This document shows, one piece after another, positions 17,010 through 24,287 of a DNA stretch of 61,672 bases (positions are counted from its first letter, which is position 1; every line of letters begins with the position of its first letter). Source of the DNA: RGIG9060 sp045645985 (GTDB taxonomy: Bacteria > Spirochaetota > Spirochaetia > Treponematales > Treponemataceae); the NCBI GenBank assembly GCA_045645985.1, contig JAZRJV010000012.1, positions 1 to 61,672 on the forward strand, given 5' to 3'. The notes beneath the pieces are model-generated. The model was not told where the DNA came from and made no database searches. It saw only the letters and a program-made list of their open reading frames with translations. The position numbers were made by a program, and so were the translations under genes.

Positions 17010-17321
17010 ATGAGTACTCAAACAAAAAAAATTGATGAACAAACATTAGATGCATTATTGTATCTTTCAAGACTTTCTCCTGAATCAACAAATTTGGAAG
17101 TTTTACGCTCTCAAGTTGACCAAATTGTTGGTTATTTTGATTTGTTATCAGAATATGATGATAGCGAAAATCCATACGATGCTTATCCTTCAACAAAAGC
17201 AGAAAATTTACGAGAAGACGAAATTGTAAACGGTTTAGCAATTTCTGATGTAAAAAAAGTTTCTGAAGAATTTATGGACGGATATTTTAGAGTTCCAAAA
17301 GTTCTTGGAGAAGGGGCTTAA
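17010..17321 (+). CDS. gatC: Glu/Asp-tRNA amidotransferase subunit C
   Basis: 103 residues, small helical GatC that wraps round GatA and stabilises the complex. The N-terminal pattern DEQTLDALLYLSRLSP and the later ENLREDEIVNG...FMDGYFRVPKVL are family-typical. First gene of gatCAB, with a predicted leaderless start. The gatA start lies 1 base after its stop codon. Confidence 0.88.
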   Translation: MSTQTKKIDEQTLDALLYLSRLSPESTNLEVLRSQVDQIVGYFDLLSEYDDSENPYDAYPSTKAENLREDEIVNGLAISDVKKVSEEFMDGYFRVPKVLGEGA

Positions 17322-17322
17322 A

Positions 17323-18879
17323 ATGATAAACGAACTTTCTATAAATGAAGTTTTGGACGGACTTTCTTCTGGAAAATTTACTTGTTCAGAACTTGTAAAA
17401 AAGACAATTGATACTTTTGAAAATGATAAAAATTCTTCAATTCCGCTAAATGCTTTTTTGGAAATGTATGATGATTCTCTTGCTTTAGCTCAAAAAGTTG
17501 ATGAACTTTACACAAAAGCTCGTGCAGAAGGCGAAGATTCTATAAAAAAATTATTGCAAGAAAAACCTCTTTTAGGTGTGCCTTTTGCAGTAAAAGATAA
17601 TATTTCTGTAAAAGGAAAAAAACTTACTTGTTCAAGTAATATTTTAAAAGGATATGTTGCTCCATACAACGCAACTGTAACACAACGCTTAGTTGATGCA
17701 GGTGCAATTCCACTTGGAAGATGTAACATGGATGAGTTTGCCATGGGTTCTTCTACTGAATATTCAGTTTACGGTGCTACTCGAAATCCTATCAATCGTG
17801 AATATGTTTCTGGCGGTTCTTCAGGTGGTTCAACTGCTGCCGTTGCTGCAAATCAAGCAACTTTCGGCCTTGGAACAGAAACTGGTGGTTCTGTTCGTTT
17901 GCCAGCTTCTTATTGTGGTGTTTACGGATTAAAACCAACTTATGGGGTACTTAGTCGCTGGGGAGTTGTTGCTTACGGAAGTTCACTTGACCAAGTAGGA
18001 CTTATTGCACACACACCAAAAGATATTGCACTTCCTTTATCAGTTTTATCTGGTGTAGATTTTTACGATGATACTTCTTGCGATTTACCAAATTCCGAAG
18101 AATTAAAAAATCTTCAAGGTTTAACAGATGAAGAATTTAAGAAATTAAAAATTGCTGTTCCTCGTCAGTTTGAACAAGCAAAAGGTCTTGATAAAGATGT
18201 TGCAAAAGTTTTTGAAGATACAAAATCTTGGTTTGCTTCAAAAGGTGCAAGTATCGAAGTTGTAGATTTACCAATTTTAGATGCCTCTATTGCAAGTTAC
18301 TATATTATTGCTTTGTCAGAAGCGGCTTCAAACTTAAGCCGTTTTGATGGAATCCGCTACGGAAATCGTCAAGACCCAGGTCAAGGTTACGATGAACTTT
18401 ACACAAAAACTCGTAGCGAAGGATTTGGTCCAGAAGTAAAACGCCGAATCGTTATCGGAAACTATGTTCTTTCTGAACAAATGTCTGGAAAATGCTACAA
18501 AACTGGAATGAGTGTTCGTGCAAGAATCCAAAAAGAAATTGCAAAACTTTTTGAAACTTACGATTTGATTTTGTGTCCAACTTGTCCAACTCCAGCCTTC
18601 AAACTTGGTCAAAAAGTTGACGACCCAATGGAAATGTACTTGTCAGACCTTTTTACAACTTTTGTAAATCTTTCTCGCGTTCCATCAATTTCAGTTCCTG
18701 CAGGATATACAAATCCAACTGATAATTCTACAAAACTTCCTATCGGGATTCAATTTGTAGGAAAAATGTTTAGCGAATCTTTCATTATGAAAATTGCTCA
18801 AAGTTGGGAAGAAGATCACGCTTTGTGTGGATATCCAATTCGTGATGGAAAAAATGCTTTTTCTGGAGAAAATAAATGA
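17323..18879 (+). CDS. gatA: Glu-tRNA(Gln) amidotransferase subunit A
   Basis: Amidase-signature subunit that releases ammonia from glutamine for GatB. The Ser-cis-Ser-Lys triad is present: Lys in GVPFAVKDNIS and the serines in SGGSSGGSTAAVAA. I use ATG 17323, because GGAGAAGGGG lies just upstream and it follows the gatC stop by 1 base; an upstream TTG at 17305 is in frame but lies inside gatC. The stop codon overlaps the gatB ATG (ATGA). Normal length at about 518 residues. Confidence 0.93.
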   Translation: MINELSINEVLDGLSSGKFTCSELVKKTIDTFENDKNSSIPLNAFLEMYDDSLALAQKVDELYTKARAEGEDSIKKLLQEKPLLGVPFAVKDNISVKGKKLTCSSNILKGYVAPYNATVTQRLVDAGAIPLGRCNMDEFAMGSSTEYSVYGATRNPINREYVSGGSSGGSTAAVAANQATFGLGTETGGSVRLPASYCGVYGLKPTYGVLSRWGVVAYGSSLDQVGLIAHTPKDIALPLSVLSGVDFYDDTSCDLPNSEELKNLQGLTDEEFKKLKIAVPRQFEQAKGLDKDVAKVFEDTKSWFASKGASIEVVDLPILDASIASYYIIALSEAASNLSRFDGIRYGNRQDPGQGYDELYTKTRSEGFGPEVKRRIVIGNYVLSEQMSGKCYKTGMSVRARIQKEIAKLFETYDLILCPTCPTPAFKLGQKVDDPMEMYLSDLFTTFVNLSRVPSISVPAGYTNPTDNSTKLPIGIQFVGKMFSESFIMKIAQSWEEDHALCGYPIRDGKNAFSGENK

Positions 18880-20411
18880 GTATAGATAAATATAAAATCG
18901 TAATTGGTTGCGAAATTCACTGTCAGCTTACAACAAAAACAAAAGCTTTCTGTGCTTGTGAAAATCGCTACGGTGGAATGCCTGATTCTCGTGTTTGTCC
19001 AGTTTGTTTAGGACTTCCTGGTGCTATGCCACGAATTAGCAAAGGTTATGTTGAAAAAGGTGCAATCGCAGGTCTTGCTTTGAATTGTAAAATTGCAAAC
19101 TTTACAAAATTTGATAGAAAACACTATTTCTATCCAGACTTAACAAAAGGATATCAAATTACTCAGTACGATATTCCTCTTTGTTCAGACGGATTTATCG
19201 ATTTACCTTATGTTCACTTGCCAGAAAATCAGCGACCAGGTGGCGAAAATTATGTTGGTACAGATTTTACAGGTAAATCTAACGATGTTGACGGAAAATA
19301 CAAACGAATCCGAATTGAGCGCATTCACTTGGAAGAAGATGTTGGAAAAAGTTTGCACTTAGAAGGTGCTCACAGTTATATCGATTACAATCGTTCTGGA
19401 ACTCCGCTTATCGAAATTGTTACAAAACCAGATATGTCATCTCCAGACGAAGCTGCTCTTTTTATGCAAACTGCTCAAGAAATTTTGCGTTATGTTCAAG
19501 TTACAAACGGAAATCTTGAAGAAGGAAATATGAGATGTGATGCAAATATCAACCTTACAATTTGGGAAGATGGAAAAGAATATCACACTCCAATTTCTGA
19601 AATTAAAAACTTAAACTCATTTAGAGCAATTAAAGATGCTTGTTATTACGAAGTTCAGCGACAACTTGAAGAATTTAAAACTGATAGAAAAGAATTTAAT
19701 CCTGGTTTTAAAAATACAATGGGTTGGGATGAAGTAAATGGAAAAACAGTTGTTCAGAGAACAAAAAATTCATTTATCGATTATCGATTTGTTGTTGAAC
19801 CTGATATTAAACCTTTTGCAGTTTCAGAAGAATTTATCGAAAATGCTCGTGTTCAAGTTGGTGAACTTCCTGAAGCAAAACGCGTTAGATTCAAAACTCA
19901 ATTTGGTTTATCAGATTTTGATGTAGAAACTTTAACTTCATCAAGAGATTTGTCTTTGTGGTTTGAAGAAGCCGCAAGTCAGTCAAAAGATGTAAAAAAA
20001 GTTGCAAACTGGATTTTGGCTGAAGTTTTGGCAATTCTTAACGAAAAAAATATTCCGATTACAGAATTTCATCTTACTCCAAAACATATTGCTCAACTTG
20101 CAGATTCTGTTAGCGATGATAAAATCACAAGTAAACAAGCAAAAGATGTTTTTGCAACAATGCTTGAAACTTCAAAATATCCAGAAGAAATTATTGCAGA
20201 ACTTGGCTTAACTCAAGTTACAGACAACGATGCGATTTTGACTTTTGTAAAAGAAGTTGTACAAGAAAATCCAAAAGCAGTTGAAGATTTTAAGAACGGA
20301 AAAACAAATGTTGTTGGTTGGTTAATGGGACAGGTTATGAAAAAATCTGGCGGAAAAGCAAATCCAAAAACAGCAACTGAACTTTTGAAACAGATTCTTT
20401 CAGAGGTATAA
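18876..20411 (+). CDS. gatB: Glu/Asp-tRNA amidotransferase subunit B
   Basis: 511 residues. GatB kinase/transamidase: IGCEIHCQL at the N-terminus, Zn-type cysteines CACENRYGG...CPVCLGLPGAMP, then DGKYKRIRIERIHLEEDVGK and a C-terminal tRNA-binding YqeY-like helical domain from about residue 400. It phosphorylates and amidates Glu-tRNA-Gln. Overlaps gatA by 4 bases. With asnS in the same region, the job is most likely Gln-tRNA synthesis, and a tRNA-Gln gene lies at 29.9 kb. Confidence 0.94.
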   Translation: MSIDKYKIVIGCEIHCQLTTKTKAFCACENRYGGMPDSRVCPVCLGLPGAMPRISKGYVEKGAIAGLALNCKIANFTKFDRKHYFYPDLTKGYQITQYDIPLCSDGFIDLPYVHLPENQRPGGENYVGTDFTGKSNDVDGKYKRIRIERIHLEEDVGKSLHLEGAHSYIDYNRSGTPLIEIVTKPDMSSPDEAALFMQTAQEILRYVQVTNGNLEEGNMRCDANINLTIWEDGKEYHTPISEIKNLNSFRAIKDACYYEVQRQLEEFKTDRKEFNPGFKNTMGWDEVNGKTVVQRTKNSFIDYRFVVEPDIKPFAVSEEFIENARVQVGELPEAKRVRFKTQFGLSDFDVETLTSSRDLSLWFEEAASQSKDVKKVANWILAEVLAILNEKNIPITEFHLTPKHIAQLADSVSDDKITSKQAKDVFATMLETSKYPEEIIAELGLTQVTDNDAILTFVKEVVQENPKAVEDFKNGKTNVVGWLMGQVMKKSGGKANPKTATELLKQILSEV

Positions 20412-20417
20412 AAGAAA

Positions 20418-21323
20418 ATGTTTGATAAAAACTGGTTCGCAGATGAAATAACTTCTAGATATGGTTATGTAAAAAGAGCCAGAGGTTGTTTTTTGTACAC
20501 AGAAAAACAAGTTCGCCTAACCGATATGTTCCAAGAAGCAGGAAGAGCAATTATCGGTTGGGGCGGAGGTAAGGCTCGTTTAGAGTTTAAAAATGCTTTG
20601 GAACGAGGTGTTACTGGAAGTTTTAGAACAAAATACAGTAATCAACTGGTAAAGGCTGTAAATCAGCTTTTGCCAGAATATCCAAATGTTCGCTGGTACA
20701 ATAGTAAAGATTCTTTGTATCGAGCAGTTTCTACTTATTTTAACATGGAATTTGTTGAACCTTTGGCAGAATCTCCTGTGTTAGCAAATCTTTCTGATGT
20801 GCAAGTTTCTCGTTGGATGAGAGCAAATAGAATTTCTCGTTGGCGACCTTGGCTTGAAGATGCTTGGTTTTCATCATTCGAAACAGTTCCTTATGTTTTG
20901 CAAGAATCAGTTTCTGTTCCTCAAACCGCAGTTGTAGTTTGTCCTCCATTTCCTTGGTCGGTAACTTCATTTGTTGTTGCATATAGTTCAGAAAATGAAG
21001 ACAGGATTGTTCCTTCAGATTTTGCGCCACCTCCATTACTAGCGGCTTTAACTCGTTCATTTTACGATTTGTACGCAGAATTGCCTTTACGAAGCGAAAA
21101 AGACTGGCGATTTTATGATGATGTTCTTTTGCGATATTTTGAACGCCGCGGACCTTATTTAATTCCAAAAGTTCCAAAAGAAAAATATGAAGAATTTTTC
21201 TTGCATTGTTTAGACCAACATATCGTGATTTCTCCTTCATATACTTATCCTTCAATTATTCCTTACGGGGCAGATGTTGGAGTTTTCAATTTGTTAAAGA
21301 AAAATCCTTTTGAGTGGGAATAG
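20418..21323 (+). CDS. Degenerate class III aminotransferase-like protein
   Basis: 301 residues. No named family recognised, but the ends look like glutamate-1-semialdehyde / class III aminotransferases. The N-terminus has RGCFLYTEKQVRLTDMFQEA...GWGGGK (family: G-x-Y-L-Y-D...GH.HP). Then comes NQLVKAVNQLLPEYPNVRWYNS where the family has '..LA..L....P..VRF.NSGTEA'. The C-terminus HIVISPSYTYPSIIPYGADV mirrors 'G..L.PS.FE..F.S.AHT'. The PLP-phosphate SGTE is SKDS here, the middle ~120 residues with the PLP lysine are absent, and no PLP-binding Lys motif is visible. It starts 6 bases after gatB with GAGG upstream. Probably a non-catalytic relative. Confidence 0.6.
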   Translation: MFDKNWFADEITSRYGYVKRARGCFLYTEKQVRLTDMFQEAGRAIIGWGGGKARLEFKNALERGVTGSFRTKYSNQLVKAVNQLLPEYPNVRWYNSKDSLYRAVSTYFNMEFVEPLAESPVLANLSDVQVSRWMRANRISRWRPWLEDAWFSSFETVPYVLQESVSVPQTAVVVCPPFPWSVTSFVVAYSSENEDRIVPSDFAPPPLLAALTRSFYDLYAELPLRSEKDWRFYDDVLLRYFERRGPYLIPKVPKEKYEEFFLHCLDQHIVISPSYTYPSIIPYGADVGVFNLLKKNPFEWE

Positions 21324-21337
21324 GCTAGGCTATATTT

Positions 21338-21637
21338 ATGTTGAATGATGCTCAATTACTTTTACATATAATAAAACTTGTTCTTGGTGGATTTTCAACT
21401 CTTTTTGCGATTTTGCTGTTTTCAAAAACCAGGGATTTGCCTTTTGTTGCTTTGATAATTGCAACCATGGGAATGTATGCTGGAATTGTTTACGATGCAC
21501 TTATTCAGTTTGGGATTGTGTTAAATCAAAATTTTTTAATTTTTGGCATTCCATTTTTCACTCTGTTTTTTACTGTTGTTCCGGCCTTGTTTTTTTTAAT
21601 CGCTCTTTTGTTGCTTTACTTAAAATATGCTAGATAA
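21338..21637 (+). CDS. Small three-helix membrane protein
   Basis: 99 residues with three hydrophobic segments (about 8-27, 33-54 and 63-95), so mostly inside the membrane. No recognised family or motif. It lies 14 bases after the aminotransferase-like gene and 11 bases before fliG, suggesting one transcript. A link to the flagellar motor is only suggested by position. Confidence 0.6.
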   Translation: MLNDAQLLLHIIKLVLGGFSTLFAILLFSKTRDLPFVALIIATMGMYAGIVYDALIQFGIVLNQNFLIFGIPFFTLFFTVVPALFFLIALLLLYLKYAR

Positions 21638-21648
21638 CTGGAGATAAT

Positions 21649-22791
21649 ATGAACGAAAATAATAATAGATTAAATGCTTATATGAAAGCTTCTGGATTAT
21701 TAAAAACTACAGAAGATGCTCCAAAAGAAAATTTAGATTCTCAAACTAGAATAAATCTTCCATCAAATGTTCGGTTAGAAAAAAATGAAAATGTTAATCC
21801 TGAAAAAGATTCGATTTATCGCCGAGTTGCAAAATTTTTGCTTTTAATTGGAATTGATGAAGCGGCTAAAATTATTCCTCATTTATCACCTGAACAAACT
21901 GAAAAAATCATTCCAGAAATTGCTTCGATTCGTAGTGTTGATCCAGATGAAGCAAATGTAATTTTAGCCGAGTTTGAAAATCTTGTTCAGCGTTCTCGGG
22001 AAGATGGTGGAGTAACAACTGCAAAAACGATTTTGGTAAAAGCCTTTGGTGAAGAACGGGCAAATGAAATGCTCCAAAAAACAGTTCCTTTCCCAAACGG
22101 AAAACCTTTTGATTATATGCAAGAAATGGAAGGGGAGAGAGTTTTCTTTTTGCTAAAAGAAGAAAGTTCTGCTGTTCAAGCTTTGGTTTTGTCTCAGTTA
22201 AAACCAAAAGTTGCCGCAGATGTTATCAATAAAATGGAACTTTCTGCAAAAACTGAAGTTGTGCGTCGTTTGGCAACTTTGAAAAAAATCGATCCAGAAG
22301 TTTTGCGCCGAGTTGACCAAGCTATGCAAGAAAAAGTGAAAAACGCAAATACTTCAAAATCTGATTCGATTGACGGTCGCGGTGCTTTGGCAGATATTCT
22401 TAAAAAAATGTCACCTGATAGCGAAAAAAATATTCTTTCAATGCTTTCTGATACCGACCCAGATTTAGGCGTGGATTTACGACAGCGATTATTTACAGTT
22501 GATGATGTAATCAACTGCGACGATAGAGTTATGCAAGAAAAACTTCATCAAATGTCCGAAACTGAAATTGCTTATTTGGTTGCAGGAAAATCCCAAGAAT
22601 TTAGAGATAAGATTTTCAAAAACATCTCTAAAGGTCGAGGTGACATTGTTCTTGAAGAAGAAAATCTACATAAACCAATGCTCAAAAAAGATTGCGAAAC
22701 TATTACTGCTGAATTTTTTAGTTATCTACGCAGAAAATGGGAAAGTGGAGAACTAAGAATTATCGGTCGCGACGACGAACAGTATGTGTAA
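21649..22791 (+). CDS. fliG1: Flagellar motor switch protein, FliG1 type
   Basis: 380 residues with the FliG layout: N-terminal domain (RRVAKFLLLIGIDEAAKIIPHLSPEQTEKI, ~60-110), middle domain with the repeated helices around FLLKEESSAVQALVLSQLKP, and a C-terminal torque domain (AYLVAGKSQEFRDKIFKNISKGRGDIV...FFSYLRRKWESGEL). Spirochaetes carry two FliG proteins; this copy is outside a flagellar operon and has an extended N-terminus and a C-terminal tail beyond GEL, which fits FliG1. FliG1 of Borrelia localises to one pole and affects motility. GGAG precedes the ATG. Confidence 0.8.
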   Translation: MNENNNRLNAYMKASGLLKTTEDAPKENLDSQTRINLPSNVRLEKNENVNPEKDSIYRRVAKFLLLIGIDEAAKIIPHLSPEQTEKIIPEIASIRSVDPDEANVILAEFENLVQRSREDGGVTTAKTILVKAFGEERANEMLQKTVPFPNGKPFDYMQEMEGERVFFLLKEESSAVQALVLSQLKPKVAADVINKMELSAKTEVVRRLATLKKIDPEVLRRVDQAMQEKVKNANTSKSDSIDGRGALADILKKMSPDSEKNILSMLSDTDPDLGVDLRQRLFTVDDVINCDDRVMQEKLHQMSETEIAYLVAGKSQEFRDKIFKNISKGRGDIVLEEENLHKPMLKKDCETITAEFFSYLRRKWESGELRIIGRDDEQYV

Positions 22792-23125
22792 TAGTTAGTT
22801 TTTTTTCTGTACTGATTGATTATTTGCAAGATTCTTATATTACGGGTGGGAAAGGGATATAGTTTTGGGGAAAGTAAATACCATAAAATGCCTTTGACAA
22901 TTTCACTTTTACCTAATCTCCGCCCATTCTATGCCACTTGCCCAAAACAAAGCAAGAAACAATGCGTAAATGCAAAATTGTAGCCAACGCGTAGACGGAA
23001 AATGACACAGTGAAGTCTTGCAAGCGTAAGCGCAGCACTAACGAACTGGGGTATTTTTCGTCGAAAGCGTTGGCTGAAAATTCTTCATTTACAAAATTTC
23101 ATCTTGCTTTATTTTCTGTACTGTC
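22792..23125. repeat. Gene-free spacer with an inverted copy of the hairpin repeat family
   Basis: GCCAACGC (about 22983-22990) pairs with GCGTTGGC (about 23067-23074) around a core containing CTTGCAAGCGTAAGCGCAGC and then ACTAACGAACTGGGG. That core matches the reverse complement of the 10.7-10.9 kb repeat. Upstream, GTTTTGGG (22863-22870) pairs with CCCAAAAC near 22943-22950. No gene is seen here. Confidence 0.7.
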
Positions 23126-23154
23126 TTGACTTTTTTCTCTCAAAAACCTATAAT
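23126..23154 (+). promoter_or_regulatory. Sigma-70 promoter of the rplU operon
   Basis: TTGACT (23126-23131), 17-bp spacer, TATAAT (23149-23154). The leader of about 80 nt to rplU contains the hairpin at 23181-23209. Confidence 0.75.
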
Positions 23155-23180
23155 CTACCTTGCTATATTATAACAAAAGT

Positions 23181-23209
23181 CTTTGATATATCCCCGTTTT
23201 GTATCAAAG
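23181..23209 (+). promoter_or_regulatory. Hairpin in the rplU leader
   Basis: CTTTGATA (23181-23188) pairs perfectly with TATCAAAG (23202-23209) in the leader of the L21 gene. It may be an L21-type autoregulatory leader; only position and pairing support this. Confidence 0.4.
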
Positions 23210-23240
23210 GCAATGTGAAAAAATTTTTTAGAGGTGTAAA

Positions 23241-23555
23241 ATGTACGCACTTATTGAGTATAAGGGTAAACAGTACAAAGCTGAAAAAGACGCTCTTATT
23301 CAAGTTGATAAAATTGATGCAGAAAAAGGACAAGCACTCGAAATCGATACTGTTGTTCTTGTAAGTGATGGTGATAAAGTAAATGTAGGTGCTCCTTATG
23401 TTAAAGGTGCTGTGGTAAAAGCTGTAGTTGAAGAATCATTCAAAGACAAAAAAGTAATCGTTCTTAAATACAAGAGCAAAAAAGATTACCGCAGAACAAT
23501 CGGTCATAGACAACAGTACACAAATATTCGTGTAACTGATATTGTTTTAGCATAA
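23241..23555 (+). CDS. rplU: 50S ribosomal protein L21
   Basis: 104 residues, normal length. MYALIEYKGKQYKAEKDALI at the start and the C-terminal KYKSKKDYRRTIGHRQQYT are L21 hallmarks. It binds 23S rRNA domain VI near L20. First gene of rplU-prp-rpmA with a strong promoter and a GAGG site. Confidence 0.97.
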   Translation: MYALIEYKGKQYKAEKDALIQVDKIDAEKGQALEIDTVVLVSDGDKVNVGAPYVKGAVVKAVVEESFKDKKVIVLKYKSKKDYRRTIGHRQQYTNIRVTDIVLA

Positions 23556-23559
23556 TTTT

Positions 23560-23889
23560 ATGGTTCAGGTTCTGCTAGAATGCTCTTCTGAAGGGCTTTT
23601 GCAGACTTGTACAGCTGAAGGTCATGCAGGTTATGCTCCAAAAGGACATGATATTGTGTGTGCAGCTTTAAGTTGTTTGCTAAGAACAGTTTTAGCGCAA
23701 CTTGAAAAAAGCAAAACTTTGGTTGTAAAAATGCAAATTCAAGACAGAGGAATGCTCGCGTTTTCTGTTGAAGAATTTGATAAAAATGATGAGTTTTTAT
23801 TGAAATATGCATCAGATTTTTTGAAAACTGGCATAAGTCAGTTAGTTGAAGAGTTTCCAGAGCATATTTCGTTGCGAGTTGATAAGTAA
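23560..23889 (+). CDS. prp: Ribosomal-processing cysteine protease Prp
   Basis: 109 residues. EGHAGYAPKGHDIVCAALS carries the catalytic pair His-22 and Cys-34, the same numbering as in the staphylococcal enzyme. In Firmicutes Prp removes an N-terminal extension from L27. It sits between the L21 and L27 genes as usual. The L27 encoded 20 bases downstream has no such extension, so the substrate here must be something else or the protease has another role. It starts 4 bases after rplU with no obvious Shine-Dalgarno and is probably coupled. Confidence 0.88.
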   Translation: MVQVLLECSSEGLLQTCTAEGHAGYAPKGHDIVCAALSCLLRTVLAQLEKSKTLVVKMQIQDRGMLAFSVEEFDKNDEFLLKYASDFLKTGISQLVEEFPEHISLRVDK

Positions 23890-23909
23890 TTTTTTGCGGA
23901 GGCATTAAA

Positions 23910-24167
23910 ATGGGACGAAAAAAAGGTGGTAGCGGTGCTAAAAACGGCCGTGATTCAAACCCAAAATATCTTGGAGTAAAAGCATTCGGTGGTGAATTTG
24001 TTACTGCTGGTTCTATTCTTGTTCGTCAACGTGGAACAAAAATTCATCCAGGAAACAATGTTGGAAAAGGTAAAGATGATACACTTTTCGCAACAGAAAC
24101 TGGAAACGTTGTATATCATGAAAGAAAAGGAAGAAAACTTGCTTCAATTCAACCTGTTGAAGGTTAA
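23910..24167 (+). CDS. rpmA: 50S ribosomal protein L27
   Basis: 85 residues: MGRKKGGSGAKNGRDSNPKY, then GNNVGKGKDDTLFA. The start is fixed by GCGGAGG directly before ATG 23910 and by an in-frame TAA at 23883-23885, so no longer N-terminus exists. The second residue Gly and lack of an FxxF-type extension are the ordinary bacterial form, although prp lies upstream. L27 reaches the peptidyl-transferase centre with its N-terminus. Confidence 0.97.
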   Translation: MGRKKGGSGAKNGRDSNPKYLGVKAFGGEFVTAGSILVRQRGTKIHPGNNVGKGKDDTLFATETGNVVYHERKGRKLASIQPVEG

Positions 24168-24227
24168 TTAGCAGTTGTGCTTTTAATTTAACTTTATAAA
24201 CATTTTGTTGATAAAGTTTGTCTGAAT

Positions 24228-24274
24228 CCCGGAGCTTCATGCCTATTGGCTTATTTGCTTCGGGTTTTTTTTTT
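24228..24274 (+). terminator. Intrinsic terminator between rpmA and obg
   Basis: CCCGGAGC (24228-24235) pairs with GCTTCGGG (24257-24264) with one G-U pair, followed by ten T. The obg start is only 14 bases further on, so obg depends on readthrough or an undetected promoter. Confidence 0.8.
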
Positions 24275-24287
24275 GTGAGGTTAAAAA

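Noticed and set aside
20740..21255. 171-codon minus-strand frame opposite the aminotransferase-like gene
   Set aside because: Long because of AT-rich composition; Lys/Leu/Gln-rich, no ribosome site, no domain.
22194..22514. 106-codon minus-strand frame inside fliG1
   Set aside because: Antisense shadow; serine-rich composition results from the reversed FliG codons.
23558..23905. 115-codon minus-strand frame opposite prp
   Set aside because: Mirror of prp with no own promoter or Shine-Dalgarno.
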